Shown: positions 8,176 through 20,276 of the stretch, in pieces
How positions within the stretch are numbered: position 1 is the stretch's first letter
How the letters are laid out: every line of letters starts with the position of its first letter
NCBI GenBank assembly: GCA_948567375.1
Contig: OX419758.1
Location: 46,195,001-46,259,000, forward strand
Source of the DNA: Lunularia cruciata
Taxonomy: Eukaryota > Streptophyta > Marchantiopsida > Lunulariales > Lunulariaceae
Direction of reading: 5' to 3'
Length of the DNA: 64,000 nucleotides
Notes under the pieces: generated by a model
The model's database searches: none
What the model was told of the DNA's origin: nothing
The model's input: only the letters and a program-made list of their open reading frames with translations
Translations under genes and position numbers: made by a program

Positions 8176-10706
8176 TGTACCACTTTAGAGTCCATGTATG
8201 ACATATGGGTGAGTTGTGCTTCCATAGTGTGTGATGATGACAACAGTGTATATTGTGCATTGATGCATATACACATGATAACTATCACCACACTTGTAGT
8301 GCCAAAGCTAGATTGCTCAAATGTTAGAATGGTAGTGTTAGTAGCTATAGGTACTTTGGTAGTTACTCATGGACTACTTATTGGCGGTCCAGTTTCATAT
8401 TATGGCTATTTATCACACGGTATTGTGTTGTGGTTTGCGTAGCCCATAAAAAAATAAATAATCATGGTTATCTCTACATTAGTGGAGTAGGTTGTATGAT
8501 AGATTCCACGAATGAGATGTTGCCATGTGAGCAATTTATGTACATGTATGTAATTGGCCACGTGGGTTACAATCTTATCTTGTTCAACGGCTCTGATGTA
8601 TATAGGTGAGGGGGAGTGGAGAGACGGGGTTTTTCTTAGTTGAGGAGTCTCGAGAGGGAGGAGGACGTTGGGAGTGAGAGTTATAGTAGAGCGCGAGTGG
8701 TAGAGCATTAGAAGTAGCATTTGAGCATGAGATGTCCCATGCTCCCAATCTGCCTCTCCCAAATCTTTTTCTCATCAGCTTCAGATTTTACACCGCGATG
8801 GCTTATAGGACTAGATGGTGACACATTTTGGGGCAGCATTCATGGAGTTGGTGATGGAAAACTTGGATCTTGTCATCCTTCCAATGCTTACTTATGAGAA
8901 AAAATGGGATCTAACTATTTATGTGCTTTTATATATGGAGAACAACTCAACTTTGCTCATGAGCTTCAAGGTGGACTTGTGGGACTATCAATTGAGAGAT
9001 ATAATCAATTGAATCAAGGGGGTAGAACTCATACCTAAGAGCACAAAGTAGGCAATTGTGAGAGCATCTTGAAAATTTTCATTATTTGTCAATGGGGTTG
9101 GAGAGTAGACAAAGTGCTTATAGTGTTGAGCTCAAGAAATTTCAGTTTTGGGTCAATCTCAGATCAGGTCTAGCTGATTGAAGTTGGTGCTCTTGGGATT
9201 TAAGGTATTGGAGAAAAGCTGGTGATCAGATTTGGAGTTTTGATCACTCCCCAAGTTGTGGTTTGATTCACTTGATCAAAATTTCCAATGTTGTTGATGG
9301 TTAGGTTTTGCACCTGTATGCAAAGGTTTTGTGTGAGTTCCTCAAAAGGAGAATTCAGTGTCTTGGATCAAGTATACCTAGGCCTATAGAGCCCACAATT
9401 TAGCCCAGCTCAAGAATTGATCCATATCTAGGGATTTAGGTTGGATTAGGCCATCAAACTCTACAAAGGGTTAGACAAGGGCACAATCAGCTATTTTAGA
9501 AAATTTGGTTGGCTTTGGGTCCATGGAGAGTGAGAGTTGATGCAATAAGTGTAACTACAATGTTGTCGTAAGCTTGATTATGATTGAAGATTTTAGACTT
9601 TTGGAGTGCTTGTGAGGATCAATTGTACCTTTGGTTTAGAAATCTAGGGAAGTTTTGCCAAGAACTAGGAGCAAACCCTAAATTAGGGATTTCAAAATTA
9701 GGGTAAAAGTTACAAAAAATTGGCTAAGTTTGAGAGCTTGTTAGGTGAGCTATCATGATCATATTGTAGAGTATTTTATATCATTGGAAAGCTATCATTG
9801 AATCCAAGACCATTTGAATCCAAGTTAGACACAAAATTTTATGTCCATATGAGTTTTGCATACTTTTCCCCATCAAAAAGACATAGAAGTTCCTCACTTG
9901 GATTAGAAATTGGTTGAAATCTGAAGAATAGATTGGAGGAGACTTGGAGTACCGGTTGATATCAGCTTGATGATAGAGCAAGAAGGCTCTGAAGCTCTTT
10001 TTTGATAGCAATTATAGAGAGTTATTGTCAAGTTCTTGTGATCAGATCCTCTTTATGCTTGCATGCCTATTTGTAGGCCCAGTTGGCTTGGATTGGTGCG
10101 CGGGCGTTGCACTTAGCTTCCTTCTACATGTGCTATGTTTTTCTCCTTGGTAATGTTGGAAGTGATGACCAATAGACCAGGATTGTGTGTTGTGATGACA
10201 GGTTAGGTTGCTTGCTACTTCCCTACCCGGTAGAAGGAATCTTAGAAACAAGAGTGAAGGGTTCTACTAGTTGGGTACCACATGCACTTAGATTAGTAGA
10301 GAGAAGTGTATGAACAAAAACCTTTGATCCATAAGCTTCATAGTTAGGCATCCTGTGTGTTCCCAAAGAAAGAAAAGCAAAGTACAATAATGGTGGGACC
10401 TACCATCACTTGCATTTATTTGGACTATTGGATGTGTTGTTAGTAACTTCATTAGGGCTAGAGACCTAGATCAAGCAGAGGAGTGAACCTTTGAAATGCA
10501 GCTTCAAAGAGCTCATTTCACTAATGTTGATAATTTGAGTTCTTGGCTATGGTGGAGAAAGGCCGATAAGCAACACTTGGAGTCTAATAGCTAGAGTGGG
10601 TATGGCTTGACTATAATCAATGCTTGATTGTTGGCAGATTGTTGAGTGAAGGATTGAGTATAGATTGGATTTTTGTGTGATTCAAGTGGAAGAATAAATT
10701 GATTAT
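8176..10706 (+). mobile_element. E1 3' LTR (long, end uncertain) and following noncoding sequence
   Basis: Starts TGTACCACTTTAGAG. The same start, TGTGGCACTTTAGAG, recurs at 10707 (plus), and TGTGGTACTTTAG occurs on the minus strand from 13666, each followed by about 60-120 bp of related sequence. A TATA-like box lies at 8599. No protein domain was found from 8176 to 10706; the short frames look accidental. The AAATTAGGGATTT blocks near 9675 resemble, in reverse complement, sequence near 12690 in the minus-strand copy, which supports a long LTR/leader. The right boundary is not fixed. Part of 10040-10370 is also distantly similar to 19800-20060. Confidence 0.5.
8597..8612 (+). promoter_or_regulatory. 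TATA-like box in E1 LTR
   Basis: GATGTATATAGGTGAG, followed by a locally G-rich stretch, about 420 bp into the LTR. Candidate retroelement promoter. Confidence 0.4.
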
Positions 10707-10775
10707 TGTGGCACTTTAGAGTTCATGTATGACTTATGTGTGAGTTGTGCTTCTATAGTGTATGATTTTGATAGG
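10690..10775 (+). other. Inverted junction: plus-strand E1 LTR start joined to minus-strand E1 gag
   Basis: 10690-10770 matches the start of the E1 LTR on the plus strand (compare 8176-8240 and, inverted, 13590-13680). From about 10775 the sequence becomes E1 gag on the opposite strand. This is a rearrangement breakpoint within the repeat family. Confidence 0.6.
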
Positions 10776-11115
10776 GATGAGTTAAACCCCGGTATTGCAC
10801 CACCTCTTGTAATGGTATCTCCACTTGTAGTAGTACCATCTACAACTAATGCACCCCAATTGGATAAACCAATGCTACTAGAGCTAGAAATTGTGGGTAT
10901 TGTCAATCTAGCTTTAGAACCTACTCTTGAAATGATAGAGATGTAGTTTGGAGATCAATATTGTCTCCATAGTCAATCTCCTCCAAATGTGCTCTCTTGA
11001 ACTTACAATGATCATCCATCAATTGCAAGGTCCGTTGGAAGGGATTAGAACAACTCCTTCCATGCCATGAAAAAAGTTGAGTTCTACATTTACTATATAT
11101 CATATCAATTGTCAA
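10775..11115 (-). pseudogene. E1-family gag fragment
   Basis: The minus-strand frames 10921-11115 and 10703-10906 carry CKFKRAHLEEI and SSSSIGLSNWGALVVDG...TITRGGAIPGFN. These match the E1 gag N-terminal half at 472-747. A stop and frameshift separate them, and the reading runs out at the junction near 10775. Confidence 0.65.
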
Positions 11116-13666
11116 ACTCTTGGATTAAATCATCCAATTCATGGTATCCATTTTACTAGAGTAACACCTAGGACCTTTAAATCTAGGTCCACATCCCACA
11201 ACAATAAAATTTGTCCATGTCCCACAACAATGATGTGGACACATAATATGCACTCTCAATTGAATCAACTCCCATGTTAAACTCCAAATTGAAATCAATC
11301 TTCTTCCTCGCTAGAACTTGACTATAGGCTGATATTGAGCACCACTCTATGTAAACCCATTGTGTACTTCAACAAAATCTTCTCTAGAATCTTTGGAGAA
11401 CTTTGTTTTGATAATATACCTCAAATTGTAATCATAGCCACTAAGTACCACCAACAAGCAAACACTACACACTAATGTTACTCTAGTTGGGACAACTACA
11501 CTAAGGAAAAATATGACATGTAACTTATCATCACAACACTCATTCTCATAGTTTGGAAGTCATCACTTCTTGCCTCATTAGAGAAGAACATAGATAGTCT
11601 AATTGGTCATCATTCCAACTCATTATCAAGAATATACTAGAGCACCAATGCTCTAAATATCAAAGCACCTCACACAAATATGACACACAAACAAGAAGTA
11701 TAGAATGGAAGAAGTCCAATTACAAGAAGTCTATCTCACAAATTTAATCTAATCAACTTTATCACCATTTGGCATCTAATATAATAAGAGCATATATCTA
11801 CTCCTACATTACCAAGATCACCAAGGATAGGATCAATTTTACTCTCCTAGCCAAAGATACATAGATGTAAATATGAGTCCATTAATCTTTTGGATAACAA
11901 GTAAGAGTGGACTAGTTGATTAAGGTACAAATCTAACAGCAACTCCCCATCTCACAAATTAATCTAATCAACTTTATCACCATTTGGCATCTAATATAAT
12001 AAGAGCATATATCTACTCCTACATTACCAAGATCACCAAGGATAGGATCAATTGTACTCTCCTAGCCAAAGATACATAGATGTAAATATGAGTCCATTAA
12101 TCTTTTGAATAACAAGTAAGAGTGGACTAGTTGATTAAAGTACAAATCTAGGAACCAAAGATCATAAAATCAAACCTATTGCACATAATCTTGATTTTGC
12201 CAAAAAAACCAAAACATTACCTAAATTTTCCCTTTATAGCCTCTCTAGCCTTATGTCTCAAAGCCTATAAATGCCATAATTTATTTGGTTGAATTTTGGC
12301 ATTTTGCTAAAATTTAGCCAAATGAAATCTTTCTTCTTCATAATTGAACCTTCTTCAATCTAGCTAACCTCCACTAAATCTAACAAACCCCCAAATCAAG
12401 ATGATCTCTACCAACTCAAACAATGACTCAAGATTTGTAAAGGTGTGCACAAAGGAATTTCTGCAAATTCATTTTGGCATGTTACCACAATTTAGCCAAA
12501 TCAGTCCATTTTTTATAATTTGACTGAACTCCACCAAATTTGATAGACCTCCAAAGCTAGAGTACATCCACCAACTCAGACCTTGACTCAAGAATTCATT
12601 AAGGTATGCACTCCCAAATCTTATCAATTTTACGTTGACCTCCTTCTCTACCAAATTTGGCAAATTTTCTCAATTCCCTAATTTAGGACTCTTAAATCCC
12701 TAATTTAGGAGGATGGTTCTCAAATATAACCCCAATTTTTTCCTTGCCTAAATCAATAAATCTGTATCACCAATTTGGTCCCTCACTCTTCAAATTGATC
12801 TAAATTTTGGAAAATTTGAGCAATGCTTCCGCACATTATCTACCCAACTACCAAAACTATAACTAATCCCACAACACTTTTGCATACAATCCACTCTTAG
12901 AGAAATCAAGTGCAACAATCAAAGCTACCAATGCTCTCTTAGGCCTAGAAATACCTCCAATTGCTACACTTGATTCACTTCTTTAATGTGATCAATCGGT
13001 CACAAATTCAACTCAAATAAAAAAACTTGACACTCAACTCAATATATTACCTACAATGGGGACTGATTATACTATCAAGACATATCCACTATAGCTAAGA
13101 GACTCCAAGGGATGCTCATAAGCTGCTATCTACCATAACTAGGAGTTTGAATTCTCAATATCAAAGAAGTGAGCTCTTTAGAGTTGTAGTTTGAAGGTAT
13201 ACTCCCTAAAATGATGTGAAAATCCAACTCCAACAACACCTTTGATGGTGAAAATGGTATCTTATGGTATGATCAAGAGTCCAAACACAAAATTTGGCTA
13301 TTACTAAGTAGTCTTTAAGCAGCTACTAGTATAATTATAACTGCCAAAACTAACATTCCAACATTTGAGCAAACTAGCTTTGGCACGACAAATGTCATGA
13401 CATGGTAGAAGTAGGTGGCTGATTATTATTTGGTCCATCTTGCTCTCCATCTCTACCTACCACACCTGATGTACAAGAGCTATGGATGAGGTCTATGATG
13501 CATCAAAAAGTGTGAAAGATTGGGAAAGTTTGACTTGTCTACTAGCCTCTACTCTTTATGGTATCTTGCATATAGACATTGTTACATAATATACATGGTT
13601 GCCAACATCATACACTATAGAAGCACAACTCATATAGAAGTCATACATGAATTCTAAAGTACCACA
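11116..13666 (-). mobile_element. E1-family LTR plus leader, minus strand
   Basis: Noncoding, CA-rich on the plus strand. It begins, read on the minus strand, with TGTGGTACTTTAG at 13666 and ends at the gag fragment at 11115. It is broadly homologous to 14820-18478, which likewise precedes a gag copy: shared blocks occur at 11130-11400 with 14865-15170, and at 13000-13260 with 18010-18330. It contains a local 216-bp-period tandem duplication. Confidence 0.55.
11733..12150. repeat. Tandem duplication, period 216 bp (two copies)
   Basis: The block starting ATCTCACAAATT at 11733 recurs at 11949 and runs about 200 bp, to GGACTAGTTGATTAA and slightly beyond, with only a few differences. About ten bases separate the copies. 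It is a recent local duplication inside the E1-family noncoding sequence. Confidence 0.9.
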
Positions 13667-13689
13667 ATAATCAATTTAGTTCACCTTTA

Positions 13690-14760
13690 ACCATATGTGC
13701 TCCAATTGCTCAATTTGAGTAGCCATGGCTATATCAAAACCAAAGGCATGTACCCTTACCAAGTGTGTGTCTTCTACCACCTCATCCTCCATGATCCATA
13801 GCTCCTCTATCTCTTGCTATAATAGTCCTACCATGCTATAACTCCATGTGTAAGTCAAAGCATAGGTCACTAGTGTGGAAAAATCTATGACAATAGTCAC
13901 ATTGCTTTTAGACTAGTTGTGGTGCTCCAAAAATATCATGCCTACTATCTTGGGTACACTCTTTCTTGTGATGAGGTTCACCACCAGTCAATAAGCAAAA
14001 CCACTACTATTTGGCTATTACTAACCCAGAAATGAAAGTGAGGGTCTATGAGTAGGCACACCACTCACTCCATAAGATCAAGCTATACTCTAGAGGGCAA
14101 AGTGTATAGACTGTACACTTTTCCCTCTAAGAAAACATGATACAAGGTACTTTTTTGCACCTTAGAAGAAGTTACCACTAGAGATGAGTTCTTTGTACCA
14201 AATTTGAATGGCATCACTCTCTCTTCTACCATATTGAGCTCAATATACTTTGCCAAACCAAAGTTAATGAGGTTGCCCTTAATAACATAGAATCAAATAA
14301 TCTACATCTCAACTCTCTCTCTCCATCTAATTGTCCCATATCAAAATTGGACAACATGTGCTTTAATGACCCCTTGAGTGAAACAATCATCTATCTCATG
14401 TGAGTTTATGCCTTTTGTAGGCTCTTTCTAGCCTCATATGAGCATTTAGCTTGTCAATCCATGCTCCCTAGCAGCTCTTCCTCAAACATTAAAAGAACTC
14501 CACTTTGGGGTTAAATCCTAATACTCCACTACCTCTTACAATAATACTTCCACTTATAGTAGCATCATCTTTCACTACAGTATCACCATTGAATATATTA
14601 ATGTTACTAGAGCTAGAACTTATATGTGGTACTTGTTGACATATAGAAACCAAGCTTAAAGTGATGGAGATGTAATTCAAAGACCAATATTGTCTCTATA
14701 GATCAATCTCTTCTAAGTGAACTTGCCTAAACTCATGATAATTGTCCATAGGTGAACCAA
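13690..14760 (-). pseudogene. E1-family gag, minus strand, directly followed by an LTR (no pol)
   Basis: The frame 14489-14680 contains ISSSSSNINIFNGDTVVKDDATISGSI then RGSGVLGFNPKVEFF (given here as two pieces), homologous to E1 gag at about 570-747. Downstream on the minus strand (14480 to 13690) further blocks match plus-strand 750-1560, including the stretch around 1200-1290. It is followed, without protease, RT or integrase, by the LTR start at 13666. It therefore looks like a gag-only deletion derivative. Stops throughout. Confidence 0.6.
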
Positions 14761-15710
14761 TATTTTTGGAATAACCACTTTTATGTTATGAATAATATGA
14801 ATGAAGTTGGGTTTCACATTTGTTAGAGGTCACATCAACTATCAAACTTTTGAATGAAATCATCCAACTCAATGGTACCCATTGTACCAAGGTAACACTT
14901 GGGAGATTTGATAGCCCAGGTACAACTCTAGTAATGCCTAGGTCTCAAACCCTAATTGATATATCCAACCTTAAACCTATAAATTTTGTTCATGTCCCAT
15001 GACAACAGTGTAGATACACAATGTGAAATCTCAACTAGGTTAGCTCTTGTGTCAAACTTAAAACTATAATCAATATTTGCCTTCACTAGGACTTGAGATA
15101 TTAATTCATAATTGTGCCACTCTACATGAACCCATTGCATATTGTAGCAAAATCACTTCTAGAATCCTCAAAAATCTTTATCATAACACATCCCAAACAC
15201 CGCAACCAAACCACCAAGTGCCACCACAAAATGGTACTCCCAATAGCCAAACATAACCTACTAGTGCAGCTTAAGTACCCCTAATCATGGCAACTATACT
15301 AGGAGAAATAACTACCTATAACCTTTCATCTCAACATGCACTCTTATAATCTATAGGTCATCACTTCTTACCTCACTAAAGAAAAAATATAAGTAGTCTA
15401 TTGGTCATCACTCCAACCTCATTATCAAGAGCACACTAGAGCACCAATATTACAAAGTGTCAAAGTTCTCCAAACAAACATGATATACAAATAAGAAGTA
15501 GAGAATAGAGAGGATCCAATCACAAGAAGTTCAAATAATAACCTTCTATCTCACAAATCCAATTGGATTGACTCTATTACCATTTGGCATTTTGATATAA
15601 TAAGAATGTTTATCTATTCTTATACTACCATGATAAACAAGGATGGGAAAAAATTTCCTCTCCTATCCAAAGGTACACATATATAAATACTAGTTTACCA
15701 TTCTCTAGGA

Positions 15711-15780
15711 GAAGTGAGGATGGACCAATTGGTTAAGGAGCACATCTAAGAATTGGAGGGGTAGGATCCAAGCCCTACTA
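15711..15780 (+). other. tRNA-like / SINE-head-like patch
   Basis: GGATGGACCAATTGGTTAAG resembles an internal A box region, and AGGATCCAAGCCC about 35 bp later resembles a B box. A related form, GTGGACTAGTTGATTAA, occurs at 11913 and 12122. It is not a valid tRNA. It could be a tRNA-derived SINE head captured by the E1-family LTR, or chance. Confidence 0.3.
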
Positions 15781-15789
15781 CACACACTA

Positions 15790-17000
15790 CTATTGGATGG
15801 TTTAATTTTGACCAACTACCACCAGAAATTGACTATAACTTGGCAAGTTTCACACCAACAAGCTTGCATTTTAGACTTTTATAGCCTCTCTAGCCCACAA
15901 ACCTATGCTTGGAAGCCTCAAAACCACTAATCTTATAGTAGGTGCCTGATTTTGACCAATTACCACCAAAAATTGATTATAAATTGGACAGTCTCACACC
16001 AAAAAGTTGGATTTTTATGCATTTACAGCCTCTTTAAGCCACAACCTTATGCCTTAAAGCCTAAAAAATACCAGCCTTTGTAGCCTAATCAATTCACATG
16101 GGTGGCCTAATTTTGACCAACTACCACCAAAAATTGACTTGCCTAACTTGGCAAGTCTCACACCAACAAGTTGGCTTTTCATGCCTTTATAGCCTCTCTA
16201 GCCCACAAACCTATACCTTAAATTCTTAAAACCACCAACCTTTGAAACCTTACCAATTCAAACTTATGCCTTTACTAGCCTTTATAGCCTTTATAGCCTT
16301 TCTAGCCCATAAACCTATGCCTTGAAGCCTCAAAACCACCAATCTACTAGTGTGTAATCTGATCCTAATCAACTACCACCAAAATCAACTATAACTTGAC
16401 AAGTCTCACACCAACAAGCTAGCTTTTTCTCCCTTTATAGCCTCTTTATCCCATAAGGTTATGCCTGAAAGCCTCAAAACCACCAACCTTTGTAGCTTCA
16501 AACTTATGCTTCAATTGCCAACTCAAACTTATGCCCTTGTTGCCCTTGTAGTCTTTCTAGCCCACAACTCTATGCCTTGATGCCTCAAAACCACCAACCT
16601 TTGTAGCTTCACTAGCCCATAACCTTATTCCTAAAAGCCTTAATACCATTAGTCTTTGTAGCTTTGCCAATTCAATTGTATGCCCTTGTTAGCCTTTGTG
16701 GCCTCTCTTGCATACAACCTTATGCCTTGAATCCTCAAAGCCACCAACCTTTATAGCCCCTCTAGTCCAAATCCCAATGCCTTCAAGCCTCAAAACCACC
16801 AACCTTGGTAGCCTGGGCAATTCAAAGTCTTTCTAATCTAGCAATTTGAAGTCTCATACTAGCAAGTTAGATTTTTGGGTCTTTATAGCTTCTTTAGCCC
16901 ATACCTCTATGCCTCAAAGTCTCAAAAATACAATCCTTTGTAGCCTCTCTAGCCCACAATCATATGCCCCAATGCCATTAGCCTTTTTAGCCTTACCAAT
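15790..17000. repeat. Degenerate tandem-repeat field, about 70-bp and 150-180-bp units
   Basis: Repeated variants of TTTATAGCCTCTCTAGCCCA, then CTATGCCTTGAAGCCTCAAA, then ACCACCAACCTTTGTAGCC recur about every 70 bp. A longer unit beginning near TTGACCAACTACCACCAAAA recurs at about 15815, 15953, 16113 and 16365. Copies vary in length and sequence. It lies inside E1-family LTR/leader sequence; single related units appear near 12230. Confidence 0.8.
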
Positions 17001-18479
17001 TCAAACTCTCCAAATTTAGCTAACCTTTGATTTATAGATAAACTTCTAAATTTAGTCAACCTCTACCAAATTAATGCATACTCAAGAATTCAAGAAGATG
17101 GGTGCTAAAATTCAAACTCTATCTAAATCTAGCTAACATCTAATTTATGGATAGATCTCCAAATGTTATTGACCTCCACCAAATCAAACCTTTAGTCAAG
17201 AATTCAAGAAGATATATACCAAAATTCAACCAAATAAGACCTTTTTTTCTTGTTAAATTCAAATCTTTTTAAAATTTGGATAACCTTGCTAAATCAAACA
17301 AACCTTTAAATTTGGTAAACCTTTGCCAAATATACCCTAAATTAGCAATTTAGTAAGGTGTGTGCTAAAATTCAACCAAATAATACCTTTTCTTTTACCA
17401 ATTTGGTAGTTAAGGACCTTCAAATTTGGATTATGATAACAAATGAGATCATCAATTTTGGTCATAGCCCAAATTTGCAAGCTCTAATCACCAATTTGAC
17501 CCCTTCCCTCCTTCCCTTTCAAATCAATTTCTCTCATCCATGAAACTAGACACCCACACTTCAAATTAACTTCAATTTCACACTTGGATCAAGGACCTCC
17601 AAAACCTTAATTTGAGAGGATGGGTTTTCCAATCCAACTCTAATTTTGATCTTTACCCAAATCTACAAGCACAAATCATCAATTTGACCACTCACTCATA
17701 AATGAACCTTTCCAATCCATGAAATTAGACATTCTCTCTTCAAATTGATCTCAATTTTACACTTGGACTAGGAAAATTGAGCAACATTTCTGCATACTAT
17801 CTTCCCAATTATCAACTATCCAACAAAACAAGTAGCACTTTTGCACACAATCATTACTCAACTAAATTGAGTGACAAATTGACTCACCAATCAAAAGTAC
17901 CATCAATCAACACCTAAATTTGAAGATGCCACCAACACTCACTCAAATTCTTCTCTCATTTCTTTTATATAATAAAAATTTTTGCATTTTTAAATATAGA
18001 AAATAATCAAAAGGAAAATATGCATTATCAATTATCAAAACTCAACACTCAATACTCTCTACAAGTAGGCACTAATTACACCATCAAGTGACACCACTTC
18101 TAGCTTAAAGAATCCAAGTTGTACTTTTTTACCTTGTCTTTTACCCATGATTGTGCTCCTTGTTGTTTAGCCATGAGACCAAGCAAACTATGGTGCTTTT
18201 TTTCCACCATAGCCAAGAGCTCAAAAGCTCAATATAGAAGAAGTGAGCTCTTTGGAGCTACACTTCAAAGTATACCCCACCTTGTGAAGCCAAGGCGTCC
18301 AACCCAAATGATACATCTAATATTATTGATGGTGCAAATGGTGACTCTAATGTTGAAATCAATAACCTTAATGTAGAAGATGGACGCCACCAAGTAATCC
18401 ATGAGTAGCCATTGATAAAACTATGGTTGCCAAGATACTCACTCCAACATCTTAGCAAAATCACTTAAGCACTAAGATA

Positions 18480-18898
18480 TTGTGACATATTTGTCTTTGC
18501 TTGTTTGGATTTATTATAAGTAAATTTAGCAATCACAAGACAAGTATCCAAATTTCTCTGATAAACATCAATAAAAGCATATAGAATATTTTCCACATTT
18601 CTATTTTCTTACTTCATTTCCCATCAATTTGAGAGTGATTGGTTATAGATAATGTAAGCTTTGGACCAAGTATCTTGAAAAACACTTGCTAAAATTCACC
18701 AATGAATTAGAATCACAATTAAAGATGAGGACCAATGGTATCTCATGGTATTTGGCTACTATATCAAAGTAAATTTAAGCCAATGTTAGCAAGTGCATTC
18801 CATACATGATAGATGCCAAGTGAATATGCTTGTTAATCTTATCTACAAAGAACACAATTGTTGTATGGCCTTGGTCTATCTTTTGCAAACATAGGATG
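18480..18898 (-). pseudogene. Element D: integrase fragment
   Basis: Reading on the minus strand, this is homologous at the DNA level to the integrase of element B (54500-54890): for instance the block around ACCAAGTATCTTGAAAAACA corresponds to the B integrase text following ...FTRKFWQTLF. No intact frame. It ends at a family A-related solo LTR. Confidence 0.55.
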
Positions 18899-19415
18899 AT
18901 TAATATCATTGGCTAGATAATTATCTAGAGTTGGAATTAGCTTGGTAATATTTTTAGGGATTTTATACACAATGGTCTAAGTAGATCAAATAGAGTGTCA
19001 CCAAAATAGGAATTCCACTAAGAAGGCAAAAATTGAAAACATCTCAAAACTTCAAAATTAAGCCTTGTAAAATGGAATCTCTCCCACTCCTCCTTCTTCC
19101 AAGGGAAAAGGCATCACCTTATTCTCTCCTTGTTTTTCTTGTCAAGACCTTTCCAATGGTACCTCACCCATGTTGTTTTGAGTTTCATAGAGGAAGATTC
19201 CTCAAATATTACCTTTGGTTAAACTTGTTTGACCAACCAAATAGGACAAGGATAGACATGTCACCAATCTATGTAGCTAATCTAAGTGTGTAGTTCCTTT
19301 GAGTGTATTCTCTTTGCTATGAAATATAGACAAGGTGTTCTTTTGAGGCATTAGAATATTGAGGAATTAAACCTTTTTTTTCTCTTGGGGTTTCTCCTCT
19401 CCTCGTAACATTACA
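18899..19415 (+). mobile_element. Old solo LTR related to family A
   Basis: About 515 bp alignable along its length to the family A LTR (blocks GGTCTAAGTAGATCAAATAG, CTTTCCAATGGTACCTCACC, TTTGACCAACCAAATAGGAC, and a TATA-like region near 19315). It ends TAACATTACA at 19415. It is much more diverged than the solo LTR at 5215. ATGA occurs at both edges, but a full target duplication is not certain. The left boundary is approximate. Confidence 0.7.
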
Positions 19416-20096
19416 ATGAACTAAAAAATTCATAATAAGTTCTAGATATTTTTAAGAGAGTTGTAATATTTAGATCAAGATGTGTTATACATCATAAGAA
19501 AACTTAACTTGCAAGCTATACAATATGAGTCATAAAATATTAGACTTCAAGTTATAATGAGTAAGTTATCTTAGTATGAGCCTTGTCATTATTTTTGCAC
19601 CAAAGAGTGTAAAATTTCCCTGTTTAGAATGTAGATTGAAGGCAGAATGTAGATTGAAAGCAACTCTGGGATGGAGCAAGGATGCTCTAAGGCACATTTG
19701 TACTAGAAGCATGGAAAGTTATTATTAAGTTACTCATGTTTGGATCTTCCGTACACTTTGCATGCATAACTACGCTTTGCATGCATAACTGTACACCCAA
19801 TGAGCTTAGATTGGTCTATGTGCATCCTTAGAAATGCTATATATATTTCTCATTAGTAATGTTTGAAGTGATGACATACAAAGTAGGAGGGATTGTTGTG
19901 ATTGCAAGTTAAGTTGTACTTTTCTTACCCAATAAAAAAGGAATTGGTGTAGAAGTTCTTGAAAATATAGATTACAATTAGGTACATTCACCATAATAGG
20001 CTTAGATACAACCCCTTATTTATAAACTCCATAACTAGGCATCTAGTATGTTCCAAGTGAGAGTTAGAATTGGAGGAAAGGGGTTTGACTGCAGTT
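19416..20096. other. No recognisable gene
   Basis: AT-rich sequence between the old solo LTR and the pol of element T. The part at 19800-20060 is distantly similar to 10040-10370. The 5' LTR and gag of T are not recognisable here. Confidence 0.4.
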
Positions 20097-20170
20097 TGAC
20101 TCGGGTTGAGCCGAGTCAGTCATGTTGAAGGAGTCATTAGCTCCAATGACTGTCAAGATGTCATCTTGAC
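20097..20170. other. Cluster of three adjacent perfect hairpins
   Basis: TGACTCGG/CCGAGTCA (20097-20104 with 20111-20118, loop 6), AGTCATT/AATGACT (20132-20138 with 20145-20151, loop 6) and GTCAAGATG/CATCTTGAC (20152-20160 with 20162-20170, loop 1) follow one another within 74 bp, about 110 bp upstream of the T pol frame. Confidence 0.7.
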
Positions 20171-20276
20171 TGAAGGAAAAATTTTGAAGATTTCAAAGAT
20201 AATCACTTTGGAGTAGGCATGATACATTGCATTGTTTATAGACTACTAGGATGTATTCACCTGGTATATTGATCAA

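Larger units (their letters stand above)
14820..18478 (-). mobile_element. E1-family LTR/leader, minus strand
   Basis: Noncoding sequence upstream of the minus-strand gag copy. It shares homologous blocks with 11116-13380 (listed there). It contains a long degenerate tandem-repeat field (15790-17000) and a tRNA-like patch (15711-15780). No protein-coding frame looks real. The right edge is placed where homology to the integrase of element D starts. Confidence 0.5.
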
